Positions 47,755 to 57,418 of a stretch of DNA of 64,000 nucleotides are shown in pieces. Where the stretch lies: contig CBDIBP010000043.1 in assembly GCA_965276955.1 (NCBI GenBank), positions 1 to 64,000 of the forward strand. The letters are read 5' to 3'. The notes beneath the pieces were generated by a model that saw only the letters and a program-made list of their open reading frames with translations, was not told where the DNA came from and did no database searches. Position 1 is the first letter of the stretch. Each line of letters begins with the position of its first letter. This stretch comes from JABDEZ01 sp965276955 (GTDB lineage Bacteria; Bacteroidota; Bacteroidia; Chitinophagales; Chitinophagaceae). A program made the translations under genes and the position numbers.

Positions 47755-47790
47755 TCTAAAAAAAACAGCCCGAACTAACGGTCCGGGCTG
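47755..47790 (-). terminator. Terminator of the DUF349 gene
   Basis: On the minus strand CAGCCCG (47789-47783) pairs with CGGGCTG (47771-47765), followed by a T run (47764-47756). Confidence 0.85.
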
Positions 47791-47813
47791 CGAAATTATT
47801 TTAAAAGCAGTGT

Positions 47814-49559
47814 CTATTCTTCTGTGCCTGCTTCTATGTTCTCCGCTGTTTCCTGCTCTTGCGGTGCTTCAGTTTCATCTTGCTCCGTAGGTACGTTGGT
47901 TGCTTCTTCGGCGTGTGCAGTTTCGGCATTTGCATCAGCTGTTGCGTCTTCAGCATGCCCGCTCGTTACTTCAGGAGTAGCTGGCTTGCGGTCGTTATTT
48001 TTAGCTGGCTTGTCTTGTGCGGCTATCTGCTCTGCTTCTTTACGCACTTCTTCCAGTTTCTTTTGCTTGCGCTCTATGGTCTCGGTGCCTTGTGCTATCA
48101 GGTTCTCCAGGTGACTGCGCAGCTCTTTCTCTTTGCGTACGCCGGGGGTTATATTCTCCAGGCCATTCTTAAAGTCGGCTATGCGCTCTTCTTCATCGCG
48201 TATCTCTTGCTCCAGGGTAGTTGCGAATGCGCGTACCTGCTCATTGCGGATGTGCACATTCTGCTCTGCCTGTTTCTTGCGCTGGTCGCGGTTCTCATCC
48301 TTGCGGTTGAAGAAGTGCTTGCGCGCCTCCAGAAACTGCTCCCATATCACATTGCTGTGTTCCCGTGCCACAGGGCCTATATTCTTCCAGTCGGCCATCA
48401 GCTCGTTCATCTCTTCGGTAGCTTCGCGCCAGCGGGTGCTGTTCTTTAGTTCCTGCGCCCTTTTCAGGATGGCCCTCTTTTGCGCCAGGTTATCTTCATG
48501 GGTTATCTTTACCGACCCAAAATGGTTCTTCTTGGCGCCAAAGAACTGGTCTTTAGCAGCAGTGAGGCGGTTCCATAGTTCATCGGCCTTTTCTATAGGT
48601 ACTTTACCTATGGCCTTCCACTCGTCCATTATTGCTGCATATGCAGCACTGGTAGTGCCCCAGTCAGTACTGTCCTTTAGGCTTTCGGCTCTTTCCAGCA
48701 GCGCCAGTTTTTGGGTATAGTTGTGTTCCTGTTCGGTCTGTATCTGTTCAAAATGCACCTTCTTACGGTCGTAAAAGGTGTTCTTGGCAGTAATGAAGCG
48801 CTGCCACAGCTCTTCATTCTTATCGGCCACAGTACGGCCTATGGTCTTCCATTGCTCCATCCATTTACGGAAGAGTTCTGTAGTATCCTTCCAGGTCTCG
48901 GCCAGTGCGCTGCCTTCTGCCAGTTCTACCAGTTCCATTTTCAGATCGAGGTTGCGCATCATTTCCTGCTCGTGCTGCTCCTGGTGTGTGCGTTTACGAT
49001 CGTAAAACTTAGTACGTGCAGCTTCTATCCTGTTCCAAAGGGCATCACTTTTCCCCTTGGGGATGTAGCCCATCGTCTTCCATTTTTCAGCCAGGTCTTT
49101 AAAGGCCTGTGTGGTCTCTTTGAAGTTAGTATTCTCTACCAGTTCTTCGGCCAGCTCGGCCACCTTCAGGCGCTCTTTATAGTTCTCTTCTGTAAGTTCC
49201 TGCAGTGTTTTGTCGCGCTCGTTCACCAGTGCCAGTAGCGGGCTGTAGTTGCCTACCGCCACTGCGTGCTGCAGGTAGTCTTTAAAGCGCTCCACCTTGC
49301 CCTGAAGTTTCAGCTTGTCATCAGCGGCTACCCATTCCAGTTCCAGTTCTTTGGCACGAGCTTCCACCTCGGCAAATTTTTCGGTCAGGGCTTTCCATAC
49401 GGCTTCCACAGTTTCCGGGGTCACCGTGGTTATTGTACGTTCTTTACCATCATAGTTCAGTATGATAGCTCCATTCTCACCAAGGGTAAAATTCTCTTTA
49501 CCGTCAAAAGCAACATCGTTCCACCAGGACGTAAGGCTCAATTGTACCGATTCGTTCAT
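47814..49559 (-). CDS. DUF349 repeat protein
   Basis: 581 residues. Four clear DUF349 repeats, each with a WKxxGxxP/A-type turn followed by a helix ending FYDRKK or FFNRKD (for example EKWKTMGYIPKGKSDALWNR). The C-terminal region is Ala/Glu-rich, coiled and acidic. DUF349 proteins are cytoplasmic, conserved across Bacteroidota, and of unknown function, perhaps RNA or nucleoid related. A palindrome lies in the leader (49585-49602). Confidence 0.9.
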   Translation of the reverse strand: MNESVQLSLTSWWNDVAFDGKENFTLGENGAIILNYDGKERTITTVTPETVEAVWKALTEKFAEVEARAKELELEWVAADDKLKLQGKVERFKDYLQHAVAVGNYSPLLALVNERDKTLQELTEENYKERLKVAELAEELVENTNFKETTQAFKDLAEKWKTMGYIPKGKSDALWNRIEAARTKFYDRKRTHQEQHEQEMMRNLDLKMELVELAEGSALAETWKDTTELFRKWMEQWKTIGRTVADKNEELWQRFITAKNTFYDRKKVHFEQIQTEQEHNYTQKLALLERAESLKDSTDWGTTSAAYAAIMDEWKAIGKVPIEKADELWNRLTAAKDQFFGAKKNHFGSVKITHEDNLAQKRAILKRAQELKNSTRWREATEEMNELMADWKNIGPVAREHSNVIWEQFLEARKHFFNRKDENRDQRKKQAEQNVHIRNEQVRAFATTLEQEIRDEEERIADFKNGLENITPGVRKEKELRSHLENLIAQGTETIERKQKKLEEVRKEAEQIAAQDKPAKNNDRKPATPEVTSGHAEDATADANAETAHAEEATNVPTEQDETEAPQEQETAENIEAGTEE

Positions 49560-49584
49560 AACCTCTGTTTTTGTTCAGGTATCA

Positions 49585-49602
49585 ATCGCGCAACTGCGCG
49601 AT
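49585..49602. promoter_or_regulatory. 18-base palindrome in the DUF349 leader
   Basis: ATCGCGCA-AC-TGCGCGAT, perfect 8-base arms, 25 bases upstream of the minus-strand ATG. An operator or a short hairpin that covers the leader. Confidence 0.45.
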
Positions 49603-49681
49603 GCGAAATGCAAAATAATACTATTATTTATTAATATAAAATGACCAAAATATTAAATCACAGCACGAAGCACTTCTATTA

Positions 49682-50674
49682 TTAGTCTTTAGCGAACTTA
49701 TATACTCCTTGCCCTTCGCTATTCACTGCCTTTACCAGGTACATTCCTGCTGCTAAAGTATTAATATCTACTGCATTGTTGCCATGCGCCAGGGTGCCGC
49801 TACCCACAAGCGCACCATTTGCTGCAAGCACCTGGTAGGTGGTCTCCTTGCTGGAATTGTTTTGTATATAAACCGTACCATGTGCCATTGTAGGGTACAC
49901 GGTTATGCCATCGAGCGTTTTTGCCACCTTGCCTACTCCTGAGGTCTTAGGAGCGAACCGGTATACCGTGCCATTGGCGGGGTATGTGGTAAGCCCACCC
50001 GGAGGCTCGTTGTTAAAATCTGAAGTGCTATCTAAAGTAGGATTAGTGCTGCTACCTGTGAGGTAATAATAGTAACCCATAGGGCCGTTGTTGATGTCTA
50101 CTGTAGGGAAGAAGCCCAAGTTATCGTACCCGTTAGAACTAAAATAATCGAGCGGGTGCGTGACCTTTGATGGGCCAAAGTGATATTCTAACACATTAGA
50201 GGTCTCGTACAGCCAGATCTGCAGATCTACCGAATCTTTAAATGTTTGATATTGAGCATATTCATCGTAAAAACCTGCATTGAACATTTCGAACTTGAAT
50301 ATGCGGTTGGGTGCGGTACCAGTGGTGCTATAGCGGAGAGGAGAAAGTGACTGGCTGCCCAGCACTCCCCTGTCTATTAACGTAGCATTGGTGATCGTAA
50401 ATGCGGAGATCACATTTTGAGTGTCTGTTGCGAAGGCGCTCTCATATACCAAGCCGAAATTGGTGGTAGAAGTATTACCATATTTAAAACTAAAAGGCAT
50501 GGTTACCAGGTAGTTCTCTTGTCCGTACCATTGGGCATTGCCATTAAAGCTGGTGCCGGTGGTAAGCTGCGTGTAGGTTTGCCCGGTAAGCGTGGTAAGC
50601 GTGTAAGGGAATTGTGCCATTGCGGTCACAGAAAGCAGCAAGGCCGCGGCGAATAACGTCAGGTTCTTTTTCAT
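49682..50674 (-). CDS. T9SS cargo protein with type A sorting domain
   Basis: 330 residues: signal peptide (about 1-20, TAMAQ), a beta-rich domain with FNGNAQWYGQENYL and MPFSFKYGN typical of carbohydrate-binding-like sandwiches in such proteins, and a C-terminal sorting domain (about 255-330) with VYPTMAHGTVYIQN and an LAAGMYLVKAV end. Exported by T9SS. Exact function unknown. Confidence 0.83.
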   Translation of the reverse strand: MKKNLTLFAAALLLSVTAMAQFPYTLTTLTGQTYTQLTTGTSFNGNAQWYGQENYLVTMPFSFKYGNTSTTNFGLVYESAFATDTQNVISAFTITNATLIDRGVLGSQSLSPLRYSTTGTAPNRIFKFEMFNAGFYDEYAQYQTFKDSVDLQIWLYETSNVLEYHFGPSKVTHPLDYFSSNGYDNLGFFPTVDINNGPMGYYYYLTGSSTNPTLDSTSDFNNEPPGGLTTYPANGTVYRFAPKTSGVGKVAKTLDGITVYPTMAHGTVYIQNNSSKETTYQVLAANGALVGSGTLAHGNNAVDINTLAAGMYLVKAVNSEGQGVYKFAKD

Positions 50675-50713
50675 AGGTACTTTTAAATGGCTAAACTATA
50701 TATACTAAGATCA

Positions 50714-51523
50714 TCAATGTGCTCCAAATACTTTCTGCAACAGGCTGCTGACCCGTGCAGCAGGGTCGAGCCTTATTTTAGATTCCTCCTCAGCCAGAGC
50801 TACGAACATGCCATTCAGCGCACGCTCGGTAACATATGCGGGTAGGTCGGGGTTGATCTTGTTGCGCACCAAAGGCAGTTTATTGTAGGTGCTGAATACC
50901 TCGTTCCAGTATTCTGTGGCCTGCACTTTTTTCAGCGATACTTCTATCACAGGCCGGAATGCTCTTGTAAGCGATGCTGTGGTCCTTGCCTTCAAGTACT
51001 CTGTAGCAGCAGTATTGCCACCTTGCAGTATAGAAAGCGCATCTTGTATGGTCATGTGTGTGATGGCATCAACAAATATAGGCACAGCCTTTGCCGATGC
51101 ATCTTCTGCAGCACGGTTCATGCCCAGTATGGCCTTATCCACCTGGTCGCCCAGGCCGGCCTGGCGCAATGTGCGTTCTACCTTCTTCGCATCAGGGGGC
51201 ATCAATATTTTTATCAGAGCATTGCTAAAAAAACCATTGGGTGCTGATAACCTGCCCGCAGCTTTCTTAGCGCCTACCTGCAGCGCTTCGCGCAGTGCGC
51301 CACTCATATCGCTGGTGCTAAGGCCGCTAAAATTGGGCATGCCACCCCCACCATTGCCCTTTGGCGATGTGCCTGTATTGTTTTGTGTATTTTTATTATT
51401 ACTGTAGCCGCTATTCTTTATTGCATTCTCGGCCTGGTTCAGGTATCCACCCAGCCCCTGGCCATGCACTGTTTGCGTGGCCAATACTACGGCTACAGTA
51501 AAACCCCATCTAAATTTCATCAT
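50714..51523 (-). CDS. DUF4197 secreted protein
   Basis: 269 residues with a signal peptide (about 1-21) and a Gly/Asn-rich segment (about 45-62). The DUF4197 domain (about 70-265) shows ALREALQVGAKKAAGRL, NGFFSNALIKILMP and the closing YVTERALNGMFVALAEEE. The family is envelope-associated with no assigned activity. It sits 40 bases upstream of the T9SS cargo gene and may be co-transcribed with it. Confidence 0.88.
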   Translation of the reverse strand: MMKFRWGFTVAVVLATQTVHGQGLGGYLNQAENAIKNSGYSNNKNTQNNTGTSPKGNGGGGMPNFSGLSTSDMSGALREALQVGAKKAAGRLSAPNGFFSNALIKILMPPDAKKVERTLRQAGLGDQVDKAILGMNRAAEDASAKAVPIFVDAITHMTIQDALSILQGGNTAATEYLKARTTASLTRAFRPVIEVSLKKVQATEYWNEVFSTYNKLPLVRNKINPDLPAYVTERALNGMFVALAEEESKIRLDPAARVSSLLQKVFGAH

Positions 51524-51573
51524 AAAATGACCTGACCTTTTAAATACTTGGTAAGTACCGTAAATATAAGAAT

Positions 51574-54300
51574 TTATTGTGCACCGCCTTTAGCGCCACC
51601 ACCACCGCCTTGACCGCCGCCCTGGCCACCACCGTTGTCATCGTCGCCGCCTTTCAGGTTGTTCTCGCGTTCGTTGTCTGGTATGGTAGGTTTGTTAGCA
51701 TCGGTATTCTTCTTGCCGCGCTTGCCACCGGGCGCTGCGGCTGCCTGTGGATTTTTAGAGCCAAAGCGATACGTGAATGTAAGGTTAGCTACACGGGTCT
51801 CGCGGTCGCGGTAGTAGGTCTCATTATACACACCGGGTATATTTACAGTGGTGGTATACTTACGTGTGTTGAAGATATCTGAACAGTTCGCTACAATGGT
51901 CACCTTATTCTTCCACAGATTTTTGCGCAAGGCCACGTCTACCCAATACACCTCTTTAAGTGTGCCTTGTGCCTGCACTTTAGGGCTCTCGTAGTTGCCA
52001 TTAAGCTGTAAAGAAAAATTCTTAGGTAGTTTAAAGTTGGTATTCACCTTGCCAAACCAGCTGAATGCAGACTGGCTTTTTACAAACTTGAGGAAAGAAG
52101 AGTCTAATTTATTACCTATGTTGATCTGATTCTGAAAAAAGTTGAAATCAAGCGTTGCATCCCAGAAGGGCAGTATATTTACATGGCCTGTAGCTTCAGC
52201 TCCATAGGTAGTACCTGAGGCTACATTTACTGTGGTAGCATATTGTTTGTTCTCAAATTCTTTCAACCCAAGGATACTGTCTTCGACAGAACCTGTTATA
52301 GGTCTTGATATTCTCTGAGACAAGTTTTGTGTGTAGGTATAGTAAGCGCTGATGATAAAATTATCGCCACGCTTGGTTGTCTTGGAGTAGCTGAATTCTA
52401 TATTATGAATGAACTCCGGCATAAGATCTGGATTGCCCTGTGATACTACAGATGGATTAGAAACGTCTTTATAAGGCAATAACTGGAAGAAATTTGGCCT
52501 GTTGGTACGGCGGCTGTAGTTGAGGTAGATACTCTGCTGGTCACCTAAGTCGTAAGAAACAAATGCAGACGGGAAAAGGCTGAGTGGATAGCTTTGTTTA
52601 TATTCCGTTGGACTGATGATAACATCTGTACCATCATATTGGCTATACTCGCCACGCAAACCTACCTGGTAACTGAATTTCCCTAACTGGTCGTTCCAGT
52701 TTATGTATCCTGCATGTATCTGCTGGTTGTATTTAAAGTTGGCTGCCAGTGTGTAGTCTATAACTTGCGGCCCTCCGTCCGTCTGAAGCAGGGGCGAATT
52801 GCTGCTTTGAAACTTATATAATTGTGTTTTTGCGCCAAAGCCAAGTTTGCCATTTTTGGTAAATAGTGGGTCTGTATAATCTGCATATGCTGTAAAGGTT
52901 TGGTTATTACCTATGCCCGGCGCGCTCTCATTTGTGTAGTAGTTGGGAATAACTATATTGGTGTAATAAGTGGTATAGGTCTGTGTGCGGAAAATATTGG
53001 TGTTCGCAAAGGTGGCGTCAACGGTCAGTTCTTCACCTTTCTTTTTAAACTTACGTTTATAGTCTGCCGAAGTAGAAAGTGATAATGGGCCGCCGTGTCC
53101 GCTGGTATAGCGCTCCTGTACAGAGTCTAAAGAAGCGCCGGTCGCTGTAGTTCTTGCATTAGAGCTGCCGGTATTGCCAAAACCCATGATGTTCACATTT
53201 TGGGTAAGCGTAATAGTATTATTCTTATCTATATCGTATGATGCGCCAATGGTATTGAAAGAACCATCGAACTGCCTTTGGGCATGTTCATAACTATAGG
53301 TATGATACCCGTTATCATAACGCAGATCTGTAGTGGTGTTGTTGTAATTACTGTTCAGCCTGAAATTGCTGTTCAGGAACACGTTCCACTTGCCCTTGCG
53401 CACATTAATGCTGAAAGCGCCATTGTATTTGTCGCCGGTGCCTATGCCCAGTGTAGCGCTGCCGTTCACACCCAGCCGGCCATCTTTCTTGGTCACAATG
53501 TTTATGATACCTGTAGGGCCCTGAGCATCGTACTTGGCCGATGGGTTGGTGATGACCTCTACACTTTCTATACTGCTGGCGGGCAGGCTCTGCAATGCAG
53601 AGTTCTGGTCGCTGCCCAGCAGTGTGGCAGGCTTGCCATCTATAAGGATGGTCACATTGCTGTTGTTGCGCAGGCTCACAGTGCCATCCACATCTACCGA
53701 TACAGAAGGTACATTGCTCAGCACATCTGTAGCGCTACCACCAGCCGTGGTAGTATTCTTCTCTACGTTAAATACCTTCTTGTCCACATCCATCTGCATG
53801 ATGGGCCGCTCTGCCACTACCTCTACATTTTTCAGGGTATTGGTGGTTGACATTGCTTTTACATTACCCAGGTTCAGCTGCATGGCGGCTGGTGTTACCT
53901 GCACATTAGGTATGAATTTAGACTTAAGACCCACCGCACTCACATTCAGCAAAAAAGTACCCGTGCCTGTTGGCGCTATGGTGAAACTACCATCGTCCTT
54001 GGTGAGGTCGCCATTCACTACGGTACTGTCTGCCCGCAACAAAGTGACCGTAGCGTAGGCTATAGGTTTGTTCTGGTTATCTACCACTATGCCCGATACG
54101 CTACCGCCTTTTGGGGTGGTAGTTGTTGCAGCGGGTGCTTGCACTGTGGTCACCTTGCGGGAGGTATCGGCCACGGGTGGCTGCATGGCAGTATCAACCA
54201 GCGGTCGCTTTGCAGACGAGTCTGTGACCGGCGCCTGTGCAAAGCCTGATATACATAAAAAAGAAAGTAAAAAAGATATTATAGTAATGCGGGATATCAT
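51574..54300 (-). CDS. Outer membrane beta-barrel receptor-like protein (OMP_b-brl_3)
   Basis: 908 residues from ATG 54300 (a longer start at 54324 adds eight residues before the signal). Signal peptide (about 1-22), a carboxypeptidase-like domain (SGIVVDNQNKPIAYATVTLL), a plug-like domain with SSIESVEVITNPSAKYDAQG and a 16-20 strand barrel ending in strands, typical of TonB-receptor relatives without a typical TonB box. The C-terminal tail is Gly/Asp/Asn-rich (about 870-908). Likely imports or anchors a substrate not identifiable from sequence. Confidence 0.88.
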   Translation of the reverse strand: MISRITIISFLLSFLCISGFAQAPVTDSSAKRPLVDTAMQPPVADTSRKVTTVQAPAATTTTPKGGSVSGIVVDNQNKPIAYATVTLLRADSTVVNGDLTKDDGSFTIAPTGTGTFLLNVSAVGLKSKFIPNVQVTPAAMQLNLGNVKAMSTTNTLKNVEVVAERPIMQMDVDKKVFNVEKNTTTAGGSATDVLSNVPSVSVDVDGTVSLRNNSNVTILIDGKPATLLGSDQNSALQSLPASSIESVEVITNPSAKYDAQGPTGIINIVTKKDGRLGVNGSATLGIGTGDKYNGAFSINVRKGKWNVFLNSNFRLNSNYNNTTTDLRYDNGYHTYSYEHAQRQFDGSFNTIGASYDIDKNNTITLTQNVNIMGFGNTGSSNARTTATGASLDSVQERYTSGHGGPLSLSTSADYKRKFKKKGEELTVDATFANTNIFRTQTYTTYYTNIVIPNYYTNESAPGIGNNQTFTAYADYTDPLFTKNGKLGFGAKTQLYKFQSSNSPLLQTDGGPQVIDYTLAANFKYNQQIHAGYINWNDQLGKFSYQVGLRGEYSQYDGTDVIISPTEYKQSYPLSLFPSAFVSYDLGDQQSIYLNYSRRTNRPNFFQLLPYKDVSNPSVVSQGNPDLMPEFIHNIEFSYSKTTKRGDNFIISAYYTYTQNLSQRISRPITGSVEDSILGLKEFENKQYATTVNVASGTTYGAEATGHVNILPFWDATLDFNFFQNQINIGNKLDSSFLKFVKSQSAFSWFGKVNTNFKLPKNFSLQLNGNYESPKVQAQGTLKEVYWVDVALRKNLWKNKVTIVANCSDIFNTRKYTTTVNIPGVYNETYYRDRETRVANLTFTYRFGSKNPQAAAAPGGKRGKKNTDANKPTIPDNERENNLKGGDDDNGGGQGGGQGGGGGAKGGAQ

Positions 54301-54435
54301 AAGCATACGGGTAATGAGCAGCAAAGTTGACCGAATATGTTAAACTGAATGCAGTGTATATAATAAAGTATTGTTAAATGAGATGAGTATTATATACATA
54401 GGGGTGACATTTGGGGTGAGGTATACCCACCTTGT

Positions 54436-55188
54436 TTACTGATGCCTATTTACATAGGCTTTATCCAATATCGATGCCACCAAAATACCCAGCATGGCAG
54501 ACGATAAGAGCACTACTACCACATAGGCCGCATTCTCTTCTGTGGGCACAAAGGGTTGGGAATGCGCAACTCCCATTTTTATAAAAGCGGCAAGGGCGGC
54601 CACGCCTGTAGCAATGAACCAGTACCAAGGATTGCGCAGAGGGGGCACATGTGAGGCCCTCGGCATTTTTACCAGGAAGTACAAGACCACGAGGAGTCCC
54701 GCTGCGGAGCTCAGGTATTGGCGGAAAATGTAATCGGCCATTTTGTGGCCGAGCACATAAACAGCATGCTGGTGCCAGGGGCCATCATCGTGACCGTTGG
54801 AATGGGTGAAACTATCCCACAGCAGGTGGGTGGCTATACCTATGAACAAACAAATGACCACAGTGAGCCAGTGAGCGCGGAAGTAGCCGTTCCAAGTGAC
54901 ATCCCTATAGCGATAGAAACGCTTTTTAAAGAATAGTGGTGCATTGTCTATAAAGCTGCGCCGCACCACATTGTGCCACAGGAAGCAGAGGGCCAGCCCA
55001 ACAGGCATATCGAACAGCAGCGCGCCGGGCCAGGTGTGGGCAAATGTTCTACCGGTATCCATAAGCATTAGTCCTTCAAAATCGGGCACTATGCTGCCAG
55101 CTACCAGTGCGGTTACCGATAAGGTAGCCGCCGGTAATATCTTTTTGAGTATTAAGACGACTGATAGATGTGAAAAGGTGAATGGCAT
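54436..55188 (-). CDS. DUF4184 membrane protein
   Basis: 250 residues. MPFTFSHLSVVLILKKI is the DUF4184 N-terminus (PFTxSHPA-like), with VAGSIVPDFEGLML and a HLLWDSFTHSNG motif that recalls YdjM/LexA-regulated hydrolase-like membrane proteins. Five to six helices. Function unknown. It stands alone. Confidence 0.9.
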   Translation of the reverse strand: MPFTFSHLSVVLILKKILPAATLSVTALVAGSIVPDFEGLMLMDTGRTFAHTWPGALLFDMPVGLALCFLWHNVVRRSFIDNAPLFFKKRFYRYRDVTWNGYFRAHWLTVVICLFIGIATHLLWDSFTHSNGHDDGPWHQHAVYVLGHKMADYIFRQYLSSAAGLLVVLYFLVKMPRASHVPPLRNPWYWFIATGVAALAAFIKMGVAHSQPFVPTEENAAYVVVVLLSSAMLGILVASILDKAYVNRHQ

Positions 55189-55343
55189 TGGGGGCTATAC
55201 TGATATGACCGCTAATAAGTTATTGGTCGTAATGATATCGAAGGGAAATGACACGATCTTATTGTTCTCGCGCAATCGAGGAGTGAATTCTACTCCATAG
55301 TTTTTTACACGTATGGTATTAGTTTACCATGCATTGGCTTGTA

Positions 55344-55508
55344 CTATGCTTTCTTTAGGTGCTTCCTGTTAGCTTTAGATAAAAGAAGGTGCTCGGTCTC
55401 ATCAAGTGGCGAACTTTTTAGTAAAGTCTTTATTTTCTTTAATACTTCTGCGCTATCTGTTTTTAGCAGCATCCCCATCAGTTCTAATTTTTCAGATCGA
55501 AGTTCCAT
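55344..55508 (-). CDS. Small antitoxin-like protein without a toxin
   Basis: 54 residues from ATG 55508 (MELRSEKLELMGMLLKTD). Helical pattern with ALKKI-type and LDETEHLLLSKANRK segments, similar in size and style to antitoxins that pair with RelE/ParE toxins in Bacteroidota. No toxin gene is adjacent. The region is AT-rich. Assignment is weak. Confidence 0.5.
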   Translation of the reverse strand: MELRSEKLELMGMLLKTDSAEVLKKIKTLLKSSPLDETEHLLLSKANRKHLKKA

Positions 55509-55751
55509 ATTGCAAATATACCAATTCCTTTTTTTTATAAAGTTTGGGGACAACTAACATGAATGCCGTTTTTTACGCAATTTTTGAACTGGGGATTGTG
55601 TTATTATGAACCATTTAAGTGTGACCTTTTGCGAGTTCCGTTTACAGAACGTTCTATTTGTCTTCCCGGATATCATTCGGAAATTCTAATATAAAGGCAG
55701 CCATAGAAGAAAGTCTAAAATAATTCTTATTATTACATTAAATATAAGAAT

Positions 55752-56780
55752 ATGAAAAAACTTCTTAAAAAAATTACTTTATATCCGATGGTTTTTATAT
55801 TTCTGCTATTATATAGCAACTATCTGTTTGGGCAATATTTGGATTACTCACAGTCTAGTAAAAGTGACGTTGGCTATTCAGATGTAGATAAGTATAGAAA
55901 GGCGATTATCCCACAAGATTATTTTAATAGATTCAAAAAGGATGAAGACCAAAAAAATTTCCGTAAACTGAGAGAATTTTTGAAAGAGAAGGAAGATTTA
56001 AAAACCGTCCTGGAAAATCTAATTAGAACAAAGTCCTTAACAGCGGCCAGAAACGATTTTAACAAAGATCTTTTCAAAAGTAGAATAGAAAAAATAAAAA
56101 GAAAATTAGGAAATCATAAAGAGAACGAAAATATTTCAGTGCCATATGAGTTGTCTTATGAGTATGGCGAAAGCGGCGATCTATATTCATTAGATTGGGA
56201 TGACTCTATACGGAAAAACAAAGTAGTTAGCTATTCTGATCTCAAGGCAATCCAATCTAGTTATGAAAATGCAATAACTGATTTATCGGCCAAAGATTCG
56301 ATAATAATAAATCTCAATCAAAATCTTGATAACGTTAAACAAGATATTTATAACTGTCGAAGCCAGATTGACTCAATTTTGGCACCTGAATATAAACAAC
56401 AGGACTTTCGAACTAATATTAGTATTTGTTTTACCGTATTAATTGGAGTTTTATTAGTTTCATTTTTTGTGATTGTATATAAAAAATCAGATAATTCTTT
56501 ATCCAAAGAATTATTGAGTAGTAATGGTTTGCAGTTTATTACACTATTTGTGCTAATAATCGCCGTTATACTGTTTGGCATACTCAGTATTTTACAAGGA
56601 AGTGAACTTGCTGCAATATTATCTGGAATATCAGGTTATATTTTAGGAAAAGGAGGCATAACTTTTAATGATAATAAAAGTAAACCTAATGCAGACATTG
56701 AATTATTGACCCGCTTAAAAAATGAGGGCACTATTGATGATGCGCAATTTGAAATTCAAAAACTTAAAATTAATCATTAA
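55752..56780 (+). CDS. Membrane protein with coiled coil and SHOCT-like C-terminus
   Basis: 342 residues, AT-rich. N-terminal signal or anchor (about 8-27), a lysine-rich region (about 50-125), a coiled coil (about 165-215), then two transmembrane helices (about 220-240 and 262-282) and a C-terminal segment with ELLTRLKNEGTIDDAQFEIQ, the pattern of a SHOCT domain. SHOCT domains are short oligomerisation tails. No enzymatic domain is seen. Likely horizontally acquired. Neighbouring genes do not suggest a role. Confidence 0.65.
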   Translation: MKKLLKKITLYPMVFIFLLLYSNYLFGQYLDYSQSSKSDVGYSDVDKYRKAIIPQDYFNRFKKDEDQKNFRKLREFLKEKEDLKTVLENLIRTKSLTAARNDFNKDLFKSRIEKIKRKLGNHKENENISVPYELSYEYGESGDLYSLDWDDSIRKNKVVSYSDLKAIQSSYENAITDLSAKDSIIINLNQNLDNVKQDIYNCRSQIDSILAPEYKQQDFRTNISICFTVLIGVLLVSFFVIVYKKSDNSLSKELLSSNGLQFITLFVLIIAVILFGILSILQGSELAAILSGISGYILGKGGITFNDNKSKPNADIELLTRLKNEGTIDDAQFEIQKLKINH

Positions 56781-56900
56781 CGGTTTCTGCCTAACGCATC
56801 TTTAATAAAGGCTTACTCGTGTTCATTACAATTACAAAATGGTTATATTACGTTTATAGCGGAATACACAATTTTTGAGAGTGTGGTTAAAACTAATTTT

Positions 56901-56931
56901 TTTGTTGATATTTTTATTTCCCTTACTTTTG
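56901..56931 (+). promoter_or_regulatory. Promoter of the rpsF operon
   Basis: TTTG (56901-56904), 19 bases, then TACTTTTG (56924-56931): a close match to the Bacteroidota -33/-7 consensus. Start about 56938, leaving a leader of about 90 bases. Confidence 0.75.
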
Positions 56932-56944
56932 CAATCCCAAATCG

Positions 56945-56995
56945 TATCCGGCTATTTCCTTTAGTTAGGAGGTACCCAAGCGTTGCTGCCGGATA
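56945..56995 (+). promoter_or_regulatory. Structured rpsF leader, candidate S6:S18 autoregulatory element
   Basis: TATCCGGC (56945-56952) pairs with GCCGGATA (56988-56995). An inner hairpin TCCT / AGGA (56957-56960 and 56967-56970) lies within. S6 and S18 are known to bind a CCG-containing stem in the rpsF leader of many bacteria; the CCG in the closing stem fits, but I did not model it. Confidence 0.55.
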
Positions 56996-57029
56996 GGTGG
57001 GATATTTTTTAAACATTTTTAAACATTTT

Positions 57030-57398
57030 ATGGCAACAGAAAACAACCTTCAGGGCTATGAGCTGATGGTCATCTTCACACCGGTACTGGCTGAAGAGGA
57101 TTACAAAGCCGCCCAAAAGAAATTCGCGGATCTTGTTAAAGAAAATGGTGGCGAAGCCGTTCACCAGGAAGCATGGGGCCTGCGCGCATTAGCGTACCCT
57201 ATTGAAAAGAAGACCACAGGTCTTTATTGGATATTCGAATACAAAGCCCCAAGTGATGTAAATGCAAAACTGGAGATCCAGATGAACCGTGACGAGAACG
57301 TTATGCGCCATATGATCACCCGTCTTGACAAATATGCACAGGAGTACAGTATCCGTCGTCGTAACAAACATGCTGGCATCGAGTCAGCAGCTTCTTAA
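57030..57398 (+). CDS. rpsF: 30S ribosomal protein S6
   Basis: 122 residues from ATG 57030 (the open frame continues upstream to 56997 but that lies in the leader). S6 features are YELMVIFTP at the start, the EAWGLRALAYPIEKKTTG motif and VMRHMITRLD. It binds 16S rRNA with S18, encoded next. First gene of the rpsF-rpsR-rplI operon. Confidence 0.97.
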   Translation: MATENNLQGYELMVIFTPVLAEEDYKAAQKKFADLVKENGGEAVHQEAWGLRALAYPIEKKTTGLYWIFEYKAPSDVNAKLEIQMNRDENVMRHMITRLDKYAQEYSIRRRNKHAGIESAAS

Positions 57399-57418
57399 AT
57401 CTTCTAATGAAAAAAACA

